A DNA stretch of 64,000 nt from DASYTH01 sp035762905 (GCF_035762905.1 NZ_DASUCC010000095.1:124001-188000), one strand, 5' to 3'. Counted from the first letter of the stretch, positions 20,352-29,560 are shown. Notes: generated from the sequence alone by a model not told the origin. Numbers and translations: made by a program.

Positions 20352-20403
20352 GCGACCTTGTCTATCAAGTACGACCGACAGGTACTGCCGGTCGGGGTCG
20401 CCC

Positions 20404-20501
20404 GATCAGGCATCGCCGACCAGGCCGCCCGTCAGACCACCGGTCAGGCACCGCCACCAGACCGCCCCTTCGGACCGCCCGGTCAGGCGCCGCCAACCAG
20501 G
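20404..20501. repeat. Three imperfect direct repeats downstream of aroK
   Basis: A unit like GGTCAGGCACCGCCACCAG recurs at 20404, 20442 and 20481, a period of 38-39 bases. The third unit covers the aroK stop codon (20483-20485), so the two others look like decayed copies of the aroK 3' end. They fill most of the 131-base gap before the AlkZ-like gene. Confidence 0.55.
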
Positions 20502-21007
20502 CCGAGCCCGGCGAGCGCCTCCTTCGCGATCTGTTTCGGCGACCTGCCGTCCGTGGTCACCTCGACGGTCGCGACCGCTCGGTAGAGCGGCAGCCGGGCC
20601 TCGAGCAACTCTCGGAACCGGGCCCGCGGGTTCACTCCGGCCAACAGCGGCCGGGCCGAGGACAACCCGGTACGACGCACCCCTTCGGCCAGACCGACGT
20701 GGAGGAACACCACGGAGTGCCCGGTCAGCAGTTCGCGGGTGCGCGGGGACAACACGGCTCCGCCGCCGAGGGCGAGCACCCCCGGATGCTCACCCAGCGC
20801 GGTGCGCACCGCGCGCTCCTCCTCGGCCCGGAACACCGCCTCCCCGTCGTCGGTGAAGATCGCGCTGATGGTCTTGCCCACGCGCCGCTCAACGTCGGCA
20901 TCGGTGTCCCGGAACGACACGCCGAGCGCGTCGGCCAGGGCGCGGCCCACCGTCGTCTTCCCCGAGCCGGGCGGGCCGACCAGCACGACCACCGGTCCGT
21001 GCGCCAT
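20483..21007 (-). CDS. aroK: Shikimate kinase
   Basis: Phosphorylates shikimate with ATP. The 174-residue protein has the P-loop LVGPPGSGKTTVGR (residues 9-22), the DTDADVERRVGKTI shikimate site, GGGAVLSPRTRELL and RPLLAG lid. Its ATG shares one base with the GNAT stop (TGATG); there is no good ribosome site of its own, so translation is probably coupled. A GTG one codon upstream is possible. Confidence 0.96.
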   Translation of the reverse strand: MAHGPVVVLVGPPGSGKTTVGRALADALGVSFRDTDADVERRVGKTISAIFTDDGEAVFRAEEERAVRTALGEHPGVLALGGGAVLSPRTRELLTGHSVVFLHVGLAEGVRRTGLSSARPLLAGVNPRARFRELLEARLPLYRAVATVEVTTDGRSPKQIAKEALAGLGLVGGA

Positions 21008-21618
21008 CACGCGCGGAGGATATCCGGCGGGTCGTCCGCCCGCCGAGCCAACCGCAGCCAGTCGGCCCGCAGCAGTTCGTACTCGACCTCCCCGTGCTCC
21101 GCTCCGTCGATCGGGTCGTCCCAGGTGCGGTGGAAGGTCCGCACCAGCCGCAGTCCGGCCTTCTCCATCACCCGCCGCGAGGCCGTGTTGACCGCCATCG
21201 TCTCGGCCCACACCCGGCGCAGCCCGAGTTCGGTGAACGCCCGACGGATCAGCGCACGCGCTCCCTCGGTGGCGTAACCCCTTCCCCACGCCGAAGCGCG
21301 CAACCGGTAGCCGAGTTCGGCCTGGGCCGCCGCCGCGTCGTCGCCCGACACCCGCAGCTCGAACCAGCCGAGGAACCGCCCGGTCGACCGTTCGGCGGCC
21401 GCCCAGGTGCCGCATCCCGGCACCCGCTGGTAGTCGGCCAGGATGCCCGGCAGTACCTCGCTCTCGATCTTCTCGCGTGGTGTCGGCCGGCCACCGGTGA
21501 GGTAGCGCATCACGCGCGGATCCCCGTCGAGATCGACCAGACTGTCCACATCGGCCTCGGTGAACCGTCGCAGCACCAGCCGTTCCGTCTCCAGAACGAC
21601 CTCGCCAACGGTCACCAC
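21007..21618 (-). CDS. GNAT N-acetyltransferase (RimJ/RimL type)
   Basis: A 203-residue acetyltransferase with LETERLVLRRFTEADVDSL at the start, the acetyl-CoA pyrophosphate loop RASAWGRGYATEGARALI and the MEKAGLRLVRTF C-terminal motif seen in RimJ/RimL relatives. Substrate unknown. It overlaps aroC and aroK, so it is translated as part of the aro operon. In Streptomyces and mycobacteria aroK and aroC are directly adjacent, so this is an insertion in the operon. Confidence 0.85.
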   Translation of the reverse strand: MVTVGEVVLETERLVLRRFTEADVDSLVDLDGDPRVMRYLTGGRPTPREKIESEVLPGILADYQRVPGCGTWAAAERSTGRFLGWFELRVSGDDAAAAQAELGYRLRASAWGRGYATEGARALIRRAFTELGLRRVWAETMAVNTASRRVMEKAGLRLVRTFHRTWDDPIDGAEHGEVEYELLRADWLRLARRADDPPDILRA

Positions 21619-22799
21619 CGCTCCTGCAGCGACGTGACATAGCCATCGGCGTTGCGCCGGGTCTCCCCGAGCGAGTCACCGCCGAACTTCTCCAGCGCGG
21701 CGTCCGCGAGTATCAAGGCCACCACCGACTCCAGCACCACCCCGGCGCGCGGCACGGCACAGACGTCGGAGCGCTGGTGGATCGCGACCGCCGGCTCTCC
21801 CGTTCGGACGTCCACTGTCGACAGTGCACGTGGGACGGTGGAGATCGGCTTCATCGCCACCCGGACCCGCAGTGGTTCCCCGTTGGTGATCCCCCCCTCC
21901 AGGCCGCCCGCCCGGTTGGTCCGCCGGCTGACCCCGCTGGCGTTGTCGGCCCGGTCGATCTCGTCGTGGGCCTGGCTTCCCCAGCGCCGGGCCGTGGTGA
22001 AGCCGTCGCCGATCTCCACGCCCTTCATGGCCTGTACACCCATCAGCGCGCCGGCCAGCCGGGCGTCGAGCCTGCGGTCCCAGTGCACGTGCGAGCCCAG
22101 GCCCGGGGGCAGACCGTAGGCGATCACCTCGATCACCCCGCCGACCGTGTCTCCGGCCGCCTTCACCGCTTCCACCTCGGCGACCATCGCCTCGGTGGCC
22201 GCCGGGTCGAACGCCCGAACCGGGCTCTCGTCGATCGCGGCAAGGTCCTGCGGCCGCGGCGGCTCGCCCTCCGCAGCGGTCACCGAACCGATCGACACCA
22301 CGTGGCTGATCACCTCGACGCCGAGCACCTGCCGCAGGAAGCCGCGGGCGACGGTGCCCAGGACGGTCCGTGCTGCGGTCTCCCGCGCGCTGGCCCGCTC
22401 GAGAACCGGCCGGGCCTCGTCGAAGCCGTACTTCTGCATCCCGGGCAGGTCGGCATGGCCGGGACGGGGCCGGGTGAGCGGCTCGTTGCGGCTCAGGCTG
22501 GCCAGCTCGGCCGGATCCACCGGGTCGGCGGCCATGACCTTCTCCCACTTGGGCCACTCGGCGTTCTCGATCCGGATGGCGATCGGCCCACCCTGGGTCA
22601 CGCCGTGCCGGATCCCGCCGAGAAACTCGACCTTGTCGGTCTCGAACCCCATTCGAGGGCTCCGGCCGAAGCCGAGCCGGCGGCGGGCGAGCTGCTGGTC
22701 CAATTCGGCACTGGTGATCGTTACTCCCGCCACCATCCCCTCGAGGACGGCGACAAGTGCGGGTCCGTGTGACTCTCCGGCGGTCAGCCAACGCAGCAC
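21612..22799 (-). CDS. aroC: Chorismate synthase
   Basis: Last step to chorismate, using reduced FMN. The 395-residue protein has GESHGPALVAVLEG at the N-terminus, RPGHADLPGMQKYG, ASARETAARTVLG, and the C-terminal GDSLGETRRNADGY. It is the first gene of the aro run and overlaps the GNAT gene at its end. Confidence 0.97.
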   Translation of the reverse strand: MLRWLTAGESHGPALVAVLEGMVAGVTITSAELDQQLARRRLGFGRSPRMGFETDKVEFLGGIRHGVTQGGPIAIRIENAEWPKWEKVMAADPVDPAELASLSRNEPLTRPRPGHADLPGMQKYGFDEARPVLERASARETAARTVLGTVARGFLRQVLGVEVISHVVSIGSVTAAEGEPPRPQDLAAIDESPVRAFDPAATEAMVAEVEAVKAAGDTVGGVIEVIAYGLPPGLGSHVHWDRRLDARLAGALMGVQAMKGVEIGDGFTTARRWGSQAHDEIDRADNASGVSRRTNRAGGLEGGITNGEPLRVRVAMKPISTVPRALSTVDVRTGEPAVAIHQRSDVCAVPRAGVVLESVVALILADAALEKFGGDSLGETRRNADGYVTSLQERW

Positions 22800-22811
22800 C
22801 CCGTGATCCTG

Positions 22812-23477
22812 TCACGACCCACCTGCCATGGTGAGAGCCGTTCCCGGGAACAGCGTGATCAGACAGGTCGCCGCGAGCATCCCCGGCCCGTGCGGGATGC
22901 CATTCCACCAGGACGCGGCGATCTGGCGGGGAGCAACCAGGCGTAAGACCACCGTGCAACAGGCGGCCAGTCCAGCGGCGAACACGAGCGCCGGCCAGCC
23001 GACCGCACCGAGGACGCCACCCAGGCTGCCGGCGAGCTTCACGTCTCCGGCCCCGAGTGCCTTCGGCCGCAGCAGGTGCACGGCCGCGTGCACGGTGAAG
23101 AACGTCATGGCGCCGATCGCGGCACCGACCGCCAGCGGCCAGCCGCCGCCGAACCCGGCGGCCGTGCCGAGCACGATCGCGGCCACCGGATAGGCGGGCA
23201 GGGTGAGCGCGTCGGGCAGCCGCCGGTGCCGAAGGTCGGTGGCGGTGAGCAGCACCGCGAACCAGATCAACAGCAGCGGCACCGGAAGCCACCAGGACGG
23301 CAGCCGGCCACCGGCGAACCGCCAGCCGAGGACGCCCCACAACACGGCGACGGCGGCCTCGCACCATCCGCTGTGGACGGACGCGCCCCGGCGCAGCCGG
23401 CCGAGCAGCCAGCGGCCAAGGGCACCGGCAAGGCCGCCGGCGCCGGCGAAGGTCAGGGTCGTTGCGATGTCGTTCAT
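22812..23477 (-). CDS. Prepilin peptidase (A24 family)
   Basis: An integral-membrane aspartic peptidase that would cleave type IV pilin-like leaders in the membrane. The 221-residue protein has about six hydrophobic segments and both catalytic motifs: TDLRHRRLPD and LGAGDVKLAG, each with its Asp. The N-terminal cysteine-rich methylase domain of PilD is absent, as in the short Rv2551c-like and Tad-type enzymes. No pilin genes are in the window. ATG 23477 is chosen since the upstream 41 residues are unlike the family. Confidence 0.85.
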   Translation of the reverse strand: MNDIATTLTFAGAGGLAGALGRWLLGRLRRGASVHSGWCEAAVAVLWGVLGWRFAGGRLPSWWLPVPLLLIWFAVLLTATDLRHRRLPDALTLPAYPVAAIVLGTAAGFGGGWPLAVGAAIGAMTFFTVHAAVHLLRPKALGAGDVKLAGSLGGVLGAVGWPALVFAAGLAACCTVVLRLVAPRQIAASWWNGIPHGPGMLAATCLITLFPGTALTMAGGS

Positions 23478-23518
23478 GCCTCCACGCTTCGCCCGCGCGA
23501 GTGGGATGGCAAGGAGAT

Positions 23519-23547
23519 GTCCGTACGAATGGACCGTTCGTGCGGAC
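23519..23547 (-). terminator. Hairpin between aroE-grpB and the prepilin peptidase gene
   Basis: An inverted repeat with 11-base arms (23519-23529, 23537-23547; one G-U pair) and a 7-base loop lies in a 170-base gap without a gene. It could end the mltG-aroE transcript. No T run follows. Confidence 0.4.
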
Positions 23548-23647
23548 TCGACCGGGTTTTCGGCTCCGGTTGTCGGACCGCCGTGCCAGAGTGTCCTCAT
23601 CGGACGGCCATGGCGGACGACCGCGGCGGCACCGCGGTGGCCGGCAG

Positions 23648-25096
23648 CTAGGTGACGGAAGGAGGTGGGCAGGCGCGGGCGAGGATCTCGCCGATGACGC
23701 CGGACTTGGCGTCGGCGTAGTGCTGGACGTACTTCCAGGAGCGCCGGGCGAGCTCGAGCTTCGTGGCGGCGTAGAGATCACGGTCGGCTGCGTTGGCGCG
23801 TAGCCATTCGCGGAAGGTGAGCATGCGATCGATTTCCGGGCCGCCGGTGGCGGTGGCGAAGACATGCAGGTTGACGTCGCGGTCGCCGCCCTGGTCACGG
23901 CGGCGGTAGAACAGGCGGTGTTCGTACCACTCGGGTTCACGGGCACGCAGGACATAACCCGCTCGTTCCAGCGCCGGGACGTAGGTGGGCTCGGCGGTGG
24001 TGTCGGCGACGACGAGGACGATGTCGATCACCGGTTTGGCGGGGAGGCCGGGTACCGATGTCGAGCCGGTGTGCTCGATCCGGAGGGCACGGGAACCGAG
24101 GGCGGCGCGGATCCTGGCCTCTTCGGTGGCATACCAGCTCGGCCACTCGGGGTTGTACCGCTCGAGGACCACCCGCACCGCATACGGCTCCAACTCACCG
24201 AGGATGGCACCCCGGATCTCGTCGTCGCGTTCGCCGGCCGGGTCCAACGGCAGCTCGAGCAGATCACCGGTCGCGGAACGCAGTGCCACGCGCATCGCCT
24301 CGCGCGGAGCGGCCCGGCCGGTGAACCGCTCGACCTGGGTGAATGCCTGATGTAGCAACATGTCCAGGCCGGTCGCGATCCGGCCGTCGCGGTGTTGCAC
24401 GGCGGTAGCCAGAGCGGTCGGCCATGGGTGGTAGATCACATCGAGCACGCAGCCGGCCCGCGCCAGACTGTCCGCATCGGACTCGACGGCGGATGCCGGC
24501 GTGGTGTTCACCAGCACCGCGGCACCGGCGGCGAGCGCGGCGAAATCGGCTTCGGACCAGCGCACGATGTCGATCGGGAGCCCCAGCCGGTCGGCGCAGG
24601 CCCGTGCCGGGCCGGTGCGACCTGGGTCGAGCGCCACGACCGCCACCTGCCGCACGCCCAGCTCGGCGAGTCCGGCAAGCGCGGCGCAGGCGGTGCCGCC
24701 CGCACCGAGGACCACGGCCGTCGCATCCGGCACCGGGGTGTATCCGACCGCGCGGAGCGCCCCGGTCACCCCGTCGACGTCCGTGCAGTCCGCCTGCCAG
24801 TCGCCAGAACCCTTGTGCACCAAGGTGTTCGCCGCCCCGACGGCGGTGGCCCGGTCGGTCGCCCCTGCCGCCACCCGGAGCGCCGCCTGCTTGCCGGGCA
24901 TGGTGACGGACAGTCCGGTCCACTCCGGCCCGAGCGACGCCACCAGGTCAGGCAGTCCGGCCGCGTCCCGCTCGATCCGGTCGTAGGTCCACCCGTCCAG
25001 GCCGAGCGCCTGGTAAGCGGCCTCATGCAGCACCGGCGAGAGCGAATGCGCCACCGGGGAGCCGACGACCGCCGCCCGCTTCGGCTCAGTAGGCAC
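23648..25096 (-). CDS. aroE: Shikimate dehydrogenase fused to a GrpB (UPF0157) nucleotidyltransferase-like domain
   Basis: One open frame of 482 residues with two domains. Residues 1-275 are AroE, which reduces 3-dehydroshikimate with NADPH: VVGSPVAHSLSP, SVTMPGKQAAL with catalytic Lys69, DCTDVDG with Asp106, and VVLGAGGTACAAL for the nucleotide. After a linker of about 15 residues, residues 290-482 are a complete GrpB/UPF0157 domain: DDEIRGAILGELEP, YNPEWPSWYATEEARI, IEHTGSTSVPGLPAKPVIDI, VNLHVF and the C-terminal KYVQHYADAK. GrpB proteins have a nucleotidyltransferase fold and unknown substrate. GTG at 25096 overlaps mltG by 11 bases; ATGs at 25120 and 25129 are alternatives. No stop or frameshift separates the two domains. 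Confidence 0.85.
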   Translation of the reverse strand: MPTEPKRAAVVGSPVAHSLSPVLHEAAYQALGLDGWTYDRIERDAAGLPDLVASLGPEWTGLSVTMPGKQAALRVAAGATDRATAVGAANTLVHKGSGDWQADCTDVDGVTGALRAVGYTPVPDATAVVLGAGGTACAALAGLAELGVRQVAVVALDPGRTGPARACADRLGLPIDIVRWSEADFAALAAGAAVLVNTTPASAVESDADSLARAGCVLDVIYHPWPTALATAVQHRDGRIATGLDMLLHQAFTQVERFTGRAAPREAMRVALRSATGDLLELPLDPAGERDDEIRGAILGELEPYAVRVVLERYNPEWPSWYATEEARIRAALGSRALRIEHTGSTSVPGLPAKPVIDIVLVVADTTAEPTYVPALERAGYVLRAREPEWYEHRLFYRRRDQGGDRDVNLHVFATATGGPEIDRMLTFREWLRANAADRDLYAATKLELARRSWKYVQHYADAKSGVIGEILARACPPPSVT

Positions 25097-26306
25097 CGTT
25101 GGCCTGGGCCTGCTCAACATTCTGCTCATGCTGCTGGATGTTCTCGGCGAAGCACGACGTGCCGTCCTTCTGGCACCGCACGAAGTACAGCCACGGACCT
25201 TCCGCGGGCTTGGCCGCCGCCTCGATCGCCGTCTGGCTCGGGGCGGCGATCGGACCTGGCGGCAGGCCCTTGCGCGAATAGGTGTTGTACGGGCCGGCCT
25301 GTTCCCGGTCCTCGGCCCTGGTCCGGATGTCCGGCCGGTCCAGCACGTAGTTGACCGTCGAGTCGTACTGCAGCTGGATGTCGCTTGCCAGCCGGTTGTA
25401 GGTCACCCGCGACACTTTGGTGAAGTCCTTCTCGATGGCCTCCCGCTCGATCAGGGACGCCATGGTCAACACCTGGTACGGGGTGAAGCCGGTGTCTTCG
25501 GCGATCTTCGGCAGGCCGAACGCCTGAAGTCGGGTGGCCGACTCGGTGACCACCTTCTGCCAGAGCTCCTGGGCCGTGGAGCCGGGCCGGACGTCGTACA
25601 CGCCCGGCATGATCAGGCCTTCGAGCCGGCGCTGTGGCTCCAGCGCGCTGGCCACCGGCACCGCCCATTCGGGCACCCCGAGCGCGGCGAGGTCCCCGGT
25701 CCGTGCGACCTCGACCAGCTCCTCCACCGGCACACACGTGCTCTTGCCGTTGAGCTCCGCGCACGAGGCGGTGGCCAGGCGCTGGATGATGCCGGGCTCG
25801 ACGCTCTGGTCCTGCTTGATGATGTTCTCCAGCTGCCAGCCGCCGCGGATCTCCAGCTGGCCCTTCCGGGACTCCGGGTTGAGGATCTGAGCGATCGCGT
25901 CCTGTCCGGAGACCTTCGTCTTCATGACGTAGAACCCCGGCTGGATGCCGAGCACCTTCTGGTTGCCCTCCGCGGCCTTCACGAACGCCTTGGTGCTCGC
26001 GACCACGCCGCCCTCGTGCAGCTGGCTGGCGATGACCCCGGTGGACGCGCCGTCCGGGATCTCGACCACCACGTCCTGCTCCCCCGGACCGGCGTAGTCG
26101 TCGTACCCGCCGAAGTCGATGCCGATGATCTGGGTGAGGCCGTACCACACGCCGCCGCCGATCAGGGCGAGGACGACCAGCACGCTCAGCCAGATCCCGA
26201 CCTTCCGGCCGGCGCTGCGCCGCGGCTTGCGGCGCCGGCGGGTCGGCTGGTGTCGGCTCCGGTCAGTACGTCGTTCATCGAACAGGCCGAGCTCGTCAGT
26301 CACCAC
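25086..26306 (-). CDS. mltG: Endolytic murein transglycosylase MltG
   Basis: Membrane-bound lytic transglycosylase that cuts new glycan strands and sets their length. The 406-residue protein has a basic cytoplasmic tail (residues 1-36), one membrane helix (37-56), a LysM-like part and the YceG catalytic domain with VLTMASLIEREA (catalytic Glu) and the C-terminal YNTYSRKGLPPGPIAAPS. It is between ruvX and aroE with small overlaps to both, as in Rv2553c. Confidence 0.95.
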   Translation of the reverse strand: MVTDELGLFDERRTDRSRHQPTRRRRKPRRSAGRKVGIWLSVLVVLALIGGGVWYGLTQIIGIDFGGYDDYAGPGEQDVVVEIPDGASTGVIASQLHEGGVVASTKAFVKAAEGNQKVLGIQPGFYVMKTKVSGQDAIAQILNPESRKGQLEIRGGWQLENIIKQDQSVEPGIIQRLATASCAELNGKSTCVPVEELVEVARTGDLAALGVPEWAVPVASALEPQRRLEGLIMPGVYDVRPGSTAQELWQKVVTESATRLQAFGLPKIAEDTGFTPYQVLTMASLIEREAIEKDFTKVSRVTYNRLASDIQLQYDSTVNYVLDRPDIRTRAEDREQAGPYNTYSRKGLPPGPIAAPSQTAIEAAAKPAEGPWLYFVRCQKDGTSCFAENIQQHEQNVEQAQANGAY

Positions 26307-26784
26307 TTCGCCTCCGCAGCAGGGCTGCCCGCGCGTCCAGCCAGGCCTGCAGTATCTCGACGGCCGCGGCCTGGTCGACGACCGCGCGCTGTCGCTTGCC
26401 TCGGACCCCTCGCTGGCTGAGCATTCGCGATGCGCTCACCGTGGTCAACCGTTCGTCGGCGAGCCGCACCGGAACTGGATCGATTCTGGTCCTCAACTCC
26501 GCCGCATAGGCCGACGCCGCCTCGGCGGCGGCACCGTGGCGCGCCGAAAGTGTCGTTGGTAAACCCACTACGACTTCGACCACCTCGTATTCGGCAACGA
26601 GTTCGGCCAGCCGGTCGACGTCACTCGACCGTTGGTCGCGAGACAGCGTAACCAGCGGCGTGGCGAGCACCGGACCCGGATCGCTCAGCGCGACCCCCAC
26701 CCGGACCGACCCGACGTCCACGGCCAGGCGCCGGCCAGGTCCGGGATCCTGCTCGCCCGGCCGGTCCGGGCCGGCCTGGGTCAT
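26296..26784 (-). CDS. ruvX: Holliday junction resolvase-like protein RuvX (YqgF)
   Basis: An RNase H-fold nuclease; family members process Holliday junctions or 16S rRNA precursors. The 162-residue protein has LAVDVGSVRVGVALSDP, VVVGLPTTLSARHG, DERLTTVSASRML and a final VDQAAAVEILQAWLD. ATG 26784 is the first start after the gene-free spacer. It overlaps mltG by 11 bases. Confidence 0.92.
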   Translation of the reverse strand: MTQAGPDRPGEQDPGPGRRLAVDVGSVRVGVALSDPGPVLATPLVTLSRDQRSSDVDRLAELVAEYEVVEVVVGLPTTLSARHGAAAEAASAYAAELRTRIDPVPVRLADERLTTVSASRMLSQRGVRGKRQRAVVDQAAAVEILQAWLDARAALLRRRSGD

Positions 26785-26805
26785 GCCCGCGGCCCGAGCG
26801 GGCGC

Positions 26806-26833
26806 GGGCCCGGCCTTGTTCGGGGCCGGGCCC
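26806..26833 (-). terminator. GC hairpin between alaS and ruvX
   Basis: A perfect inverted repeat with 10-base arms (26806-26815 and 26824-26833) lies in the 112-base spacer; a second pair GGCCAC/GTGGCC is near 26860-26880. They may form a terminator or processing site between alaS and the ruvX-mltG-aroE genes. Confidence 0.5.
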
Positions 26834-26896
26834 AGACCGCTCCGGCCGGGCGGAGGGCCCTGGCCACGCCGGGGGGTGTGGCCGGAGGGTGGGGGG

Positions 26897-29560
26897 TCAT
26901 GACGTGCCGAGGGCGGTGCGGAGCAGGGTGATGGCGGCGCCGACACCGGCGGGGTTGGTGCCGCCGCCCTGGGCCAGGTCGGGCTTGCCGCCGCCGCGGG
27001 CCTCGATCGCGGGGGCGAAGGCCGGGACCAGTTTGCCGGCGGCCACACCCCGGTCGCGAGCCGCGGCGGTGGTGGCCACCACGAAGTTGACCTTGGGGCC
27101 GTCCGTCGAGAACAGCGCGACGACGCCGGGGCGGGCGCCGAGGCGGTTGCGGACCTCGGAGGCGAGGGTGCGCAGGTCGTTGCCGGAGACGGCGTCCGGC
27201 GCCGCCAACGCCACCAGGGAGATGCCGCCGACGTCCTCGGCCTGGTCGGCGAGGGTGCCGGCGGACGAGAGCAGCTGGGCGGCGCGGAGGTGGCCGAGTT
27301 CCTTCTCGGCGACCCGCAGCTTCTCCACGATCGCGTTGATGCGTTCGGGGAGCTCCTCGGGGCGCGCCTTGAACTGCTCGGCGAGTTGGGCCACGAGGAC
27401 GTGCTCGCGGGCCAGGAACCGGAACGCGTCCAGCCCGACCAGGGCTTCGACCCGACGCACGCCGGCGCCGATGGAGGCTTCGGAGAGCAGCTTGACCACG
27501 CCGATCTCGCCGGACCGGTGCACGTGGGTGCCGCCGCACAGCTCCTTGGAGTACTCGCCGATGCTGATCACCCGGACCTTGTCGCCGTACTTCTCGCCGA
27601 AGAAGGCGATGGCACCGGACTTGCGGGCCTCGTCGAGCGTGGTGATCTCGGCGCGGACGTCGTAGTCGTGCAGCAGGACGTCGTTCACCTCGTCCTCGAC
27701 GTCGGTCAGCACGCTCGGCGGGACGGCACCACCGGGCGAGGTGAAGTCGAACCGCAGCCGGCCCGGCGCGTTGAGCGAGCCGGCCTGGGCGGCCTGGGTG
27801 CCAAGGGCCTTGCGCATGCCGGCGTGCACCAGGTGGGTGGCCGAGTGGGCGCGGGACACCGCCCGGCGCCGGGTGGCGTCGACCCGGGCGTGCACGGTCT
27901 CGTCCAGGGTGACCTCGCCGGTGAGCACGACGCCGCGGTGCACGTTCAACCCCGCCACCGGGGACTGCACGTCGCGGACCTCGATCTCGACGGCCGACCC
28001 GACGATCCGCCCGGTGTCGGCCTGCTGGCCGCCGCCCTCGGCGTAGAACGGCGTGCGGTCCAGCACGATCTCCACCTCGGTGCCGGCACCGGCGGCGGGG
28101 GCGGGCTCGCCGTCGACCAGCAGCCCGACCACCCGGCCCTCCGCGGTCAGCTCCCGGTAGCCGAGGAAGTCGGTGGTGCCGTGCGTGTCCAGGATCGAGC
28201 GGTACCCGCCGCCGCCCGCGTGGCCGACCTTGCGCTCTTCGGCGTGCTTCCTGGACCGCGCGCGCTGCTCGGCCATCAGCCGGCGGAAGCCCGCCTCGTC
28301 CACCGTGAGGCCCTGCTCGGCCGCCATCTCCAGGGTCAGGTCGATCGGGAAACCGTAGGTGTCGTGCAGCTGGAACGCCTTGTCCCCGGGCAACACCTCG
28401 CCGCCGCGCTGCTTGGTCTCCGACGCGGCCAGGTCGAAGATCCGCGACCCGCTGGACAGCGTGGCGAGGAACGACTCCTCCTCGTTGCGCACCACCGCGT
28501 CGATCCGGGCGAAGTCGGTGGCCAGCTCCGGGTAGAACGGGCTCATCGTGTCCCGCACGACCGCCGCGAACTCGCCGAGCACGGGCTCCTGCACGCCCAT
28601 CAGGCGCACCGACCGGACGATCCGGCGCAGCAACCGGCGCAGCACGTAGCCGCGCGCCTCGTTGCCCGGGCTGACCCCGTCGCCGATCAGCAGCACGCCG
28701 CTGCGGGCGTGGTCGGCGATCACCCGGAACCGGACGTCGTCGGCGCGGTCCGCGCCGTAGCGCCGGCCGGACATCTCCTCCGCCTTGACGATCACCGGCC
28801 GGACCAGGTCGGTCTCGTAGACGTTCTCAACGCCCTGGAGCAGGGTGGCCACCCGCTCGATGCCGAGGCCGGTGTCGATGTTCTTCTTCGGCAGCTCGCC
28901 GAGTACCGGGTGCCCCTTCTTGGGACTGCCCTCACCCCGGACGTCCTGCATGAACACCAGGTTCCAGATCTCCAGGAACCGGTCCTCGTCCACCACCGGG
29001 CCGCCCTCGCGACCGTAGGCCGGGCCCCGGTCCACGTAGATCTCCGAGCACGGTCCGCCAGGCCCGGGCACCCCCATGTCCCAGTAGTTGTCCTCGGCGC
29101 CGCGCCGCTGGATCCGCTCCTCCGGCAGCCCGGAAATCTTCCGCCACAACGCGAACGCCTCGTCGTCGTCGTGGTAGACGGTGGCCCACAGGCGTTCCGG
29201 GTCGAATCCGTAGCCGCCGTCGGCCGGGCTGCCGGTGATCAGGTTCCAGGCGTGCTCGATCGCGCCCTCCTTGAAGTAGTCGCCGAACGAGAAGTTTCCG
29301 GCCATCTGGAAGAACGTGGCGTGCCGGGTGGTCTTGCCGACCTCTTCGATGTCGCCGGTGCGCACACATTTCTGGATGCTGGTCGCGCGCGGGTAAGGCG
29401 GCGGTTCCTCGCCGAGGAAATACGGCTTGAACTGCACCATTCCGGCGTTGACGAACAACAGGTTGGGATCGTTGAGAATGAGCGAGGCGCTGGGCACCTC
29501 GGTATGGCCGTTGTTCCTGAAGTAGCTCAGGAACCGGTTGCTGATGTCGTGGGTCTGCAC
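26897..29560 (-). CDS. alaS: Alanyl-tRNA synthetase
   Basis: Charges tRNA-Ala. The 887-residue protein has the class II N-terminal start (FLSYFRNNGHTEVPSASLI), the editing-domain zinc motifs HSATHLVHAG and CGGTHVHRSGE and the C-terminal DHH-like region. It lies downstream of two small membrane genes, as in Streptomyces and mycobacteria. Confidence 0.98.
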   Translation of the reverse strand: MQTHDISNRFLSYFRNNGHTEVPSASLILNDPNLLFVNAGMVQFKPYFLGEEPPPYPRATSIQKCVRTGDIEEVGKTTRHATFFQMAGNFSFGDYFKEGAIEHAWNLITGSPADGGYGFDPERLWATVYHDDDEAFALWRKISGLPEERIQRRGAEDNYWDMGVPGPGGPCSEIYVDRGPAYGREGGPVVDEDRFLEIWNLVFMQDVRGEGSPKKGHPVLGELPKKNIDTGLGIERVATLLQGVENVYETDLVRPVIVKAEEMSGRRYGADRADDVRFRVIADHARSGVLLIGDGVSPGNEARGYVLRRLLRRIVRSVRLMGVQEPVLGEFAAVVRDTMSPFYPELATDFARIDAVVRNEEESFLATLSSGSRIFDLAASETKQRGGEVLPGDKAFQLHDTYGFPIDLTLEMAAEQGLTVDEAGFRRLMAEQRARSRKHAEERKVGHAGGGGYRSILDTHGTTDFLGYRELTAEGRVVGLLVDGEPAPAAGAGTEVEIVLDRTPFYAEGGGQQADTGRIVGSAVEIEVRDVQSPVAGLNVHRGVVLTGEVTLDETVHARVDATRRRAVSRAHSATHLVHAGMRKALGTQAAQAGSLNAPGRLRFDFTSPGGAVPPSVLTDVEDEVNDVLLHDYDVRAEITTLDEARKSGAIAFFGEKYGDKVRVISIGEYSKELCGGTHVHRSGEIGVVKLLSEASIGAGVRRVEALVGLDAFRFLAREHVLVAQLAEQFKARPEELPERINAIVEKLRVAEKELGHLRAAQLLSSAGTLADQAEDVGGISLVALAAPDAVSGNDLRTLASEVRNRLGARPGVVALFSTDGPKVNFVVATTAAARDRGVAAGKLVPAFAPAIEARGGGKPDLAQGGGTNPAGVGAAITLLRTALGTS

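Noticed and set aside
23648..24229. A separate grpB gene with a TTG start after aroE
   Set aside because: There is an in-frame TTG in the linker but no ribosome site and, more important, no stop codon before it, so a fused protein is made in any case.
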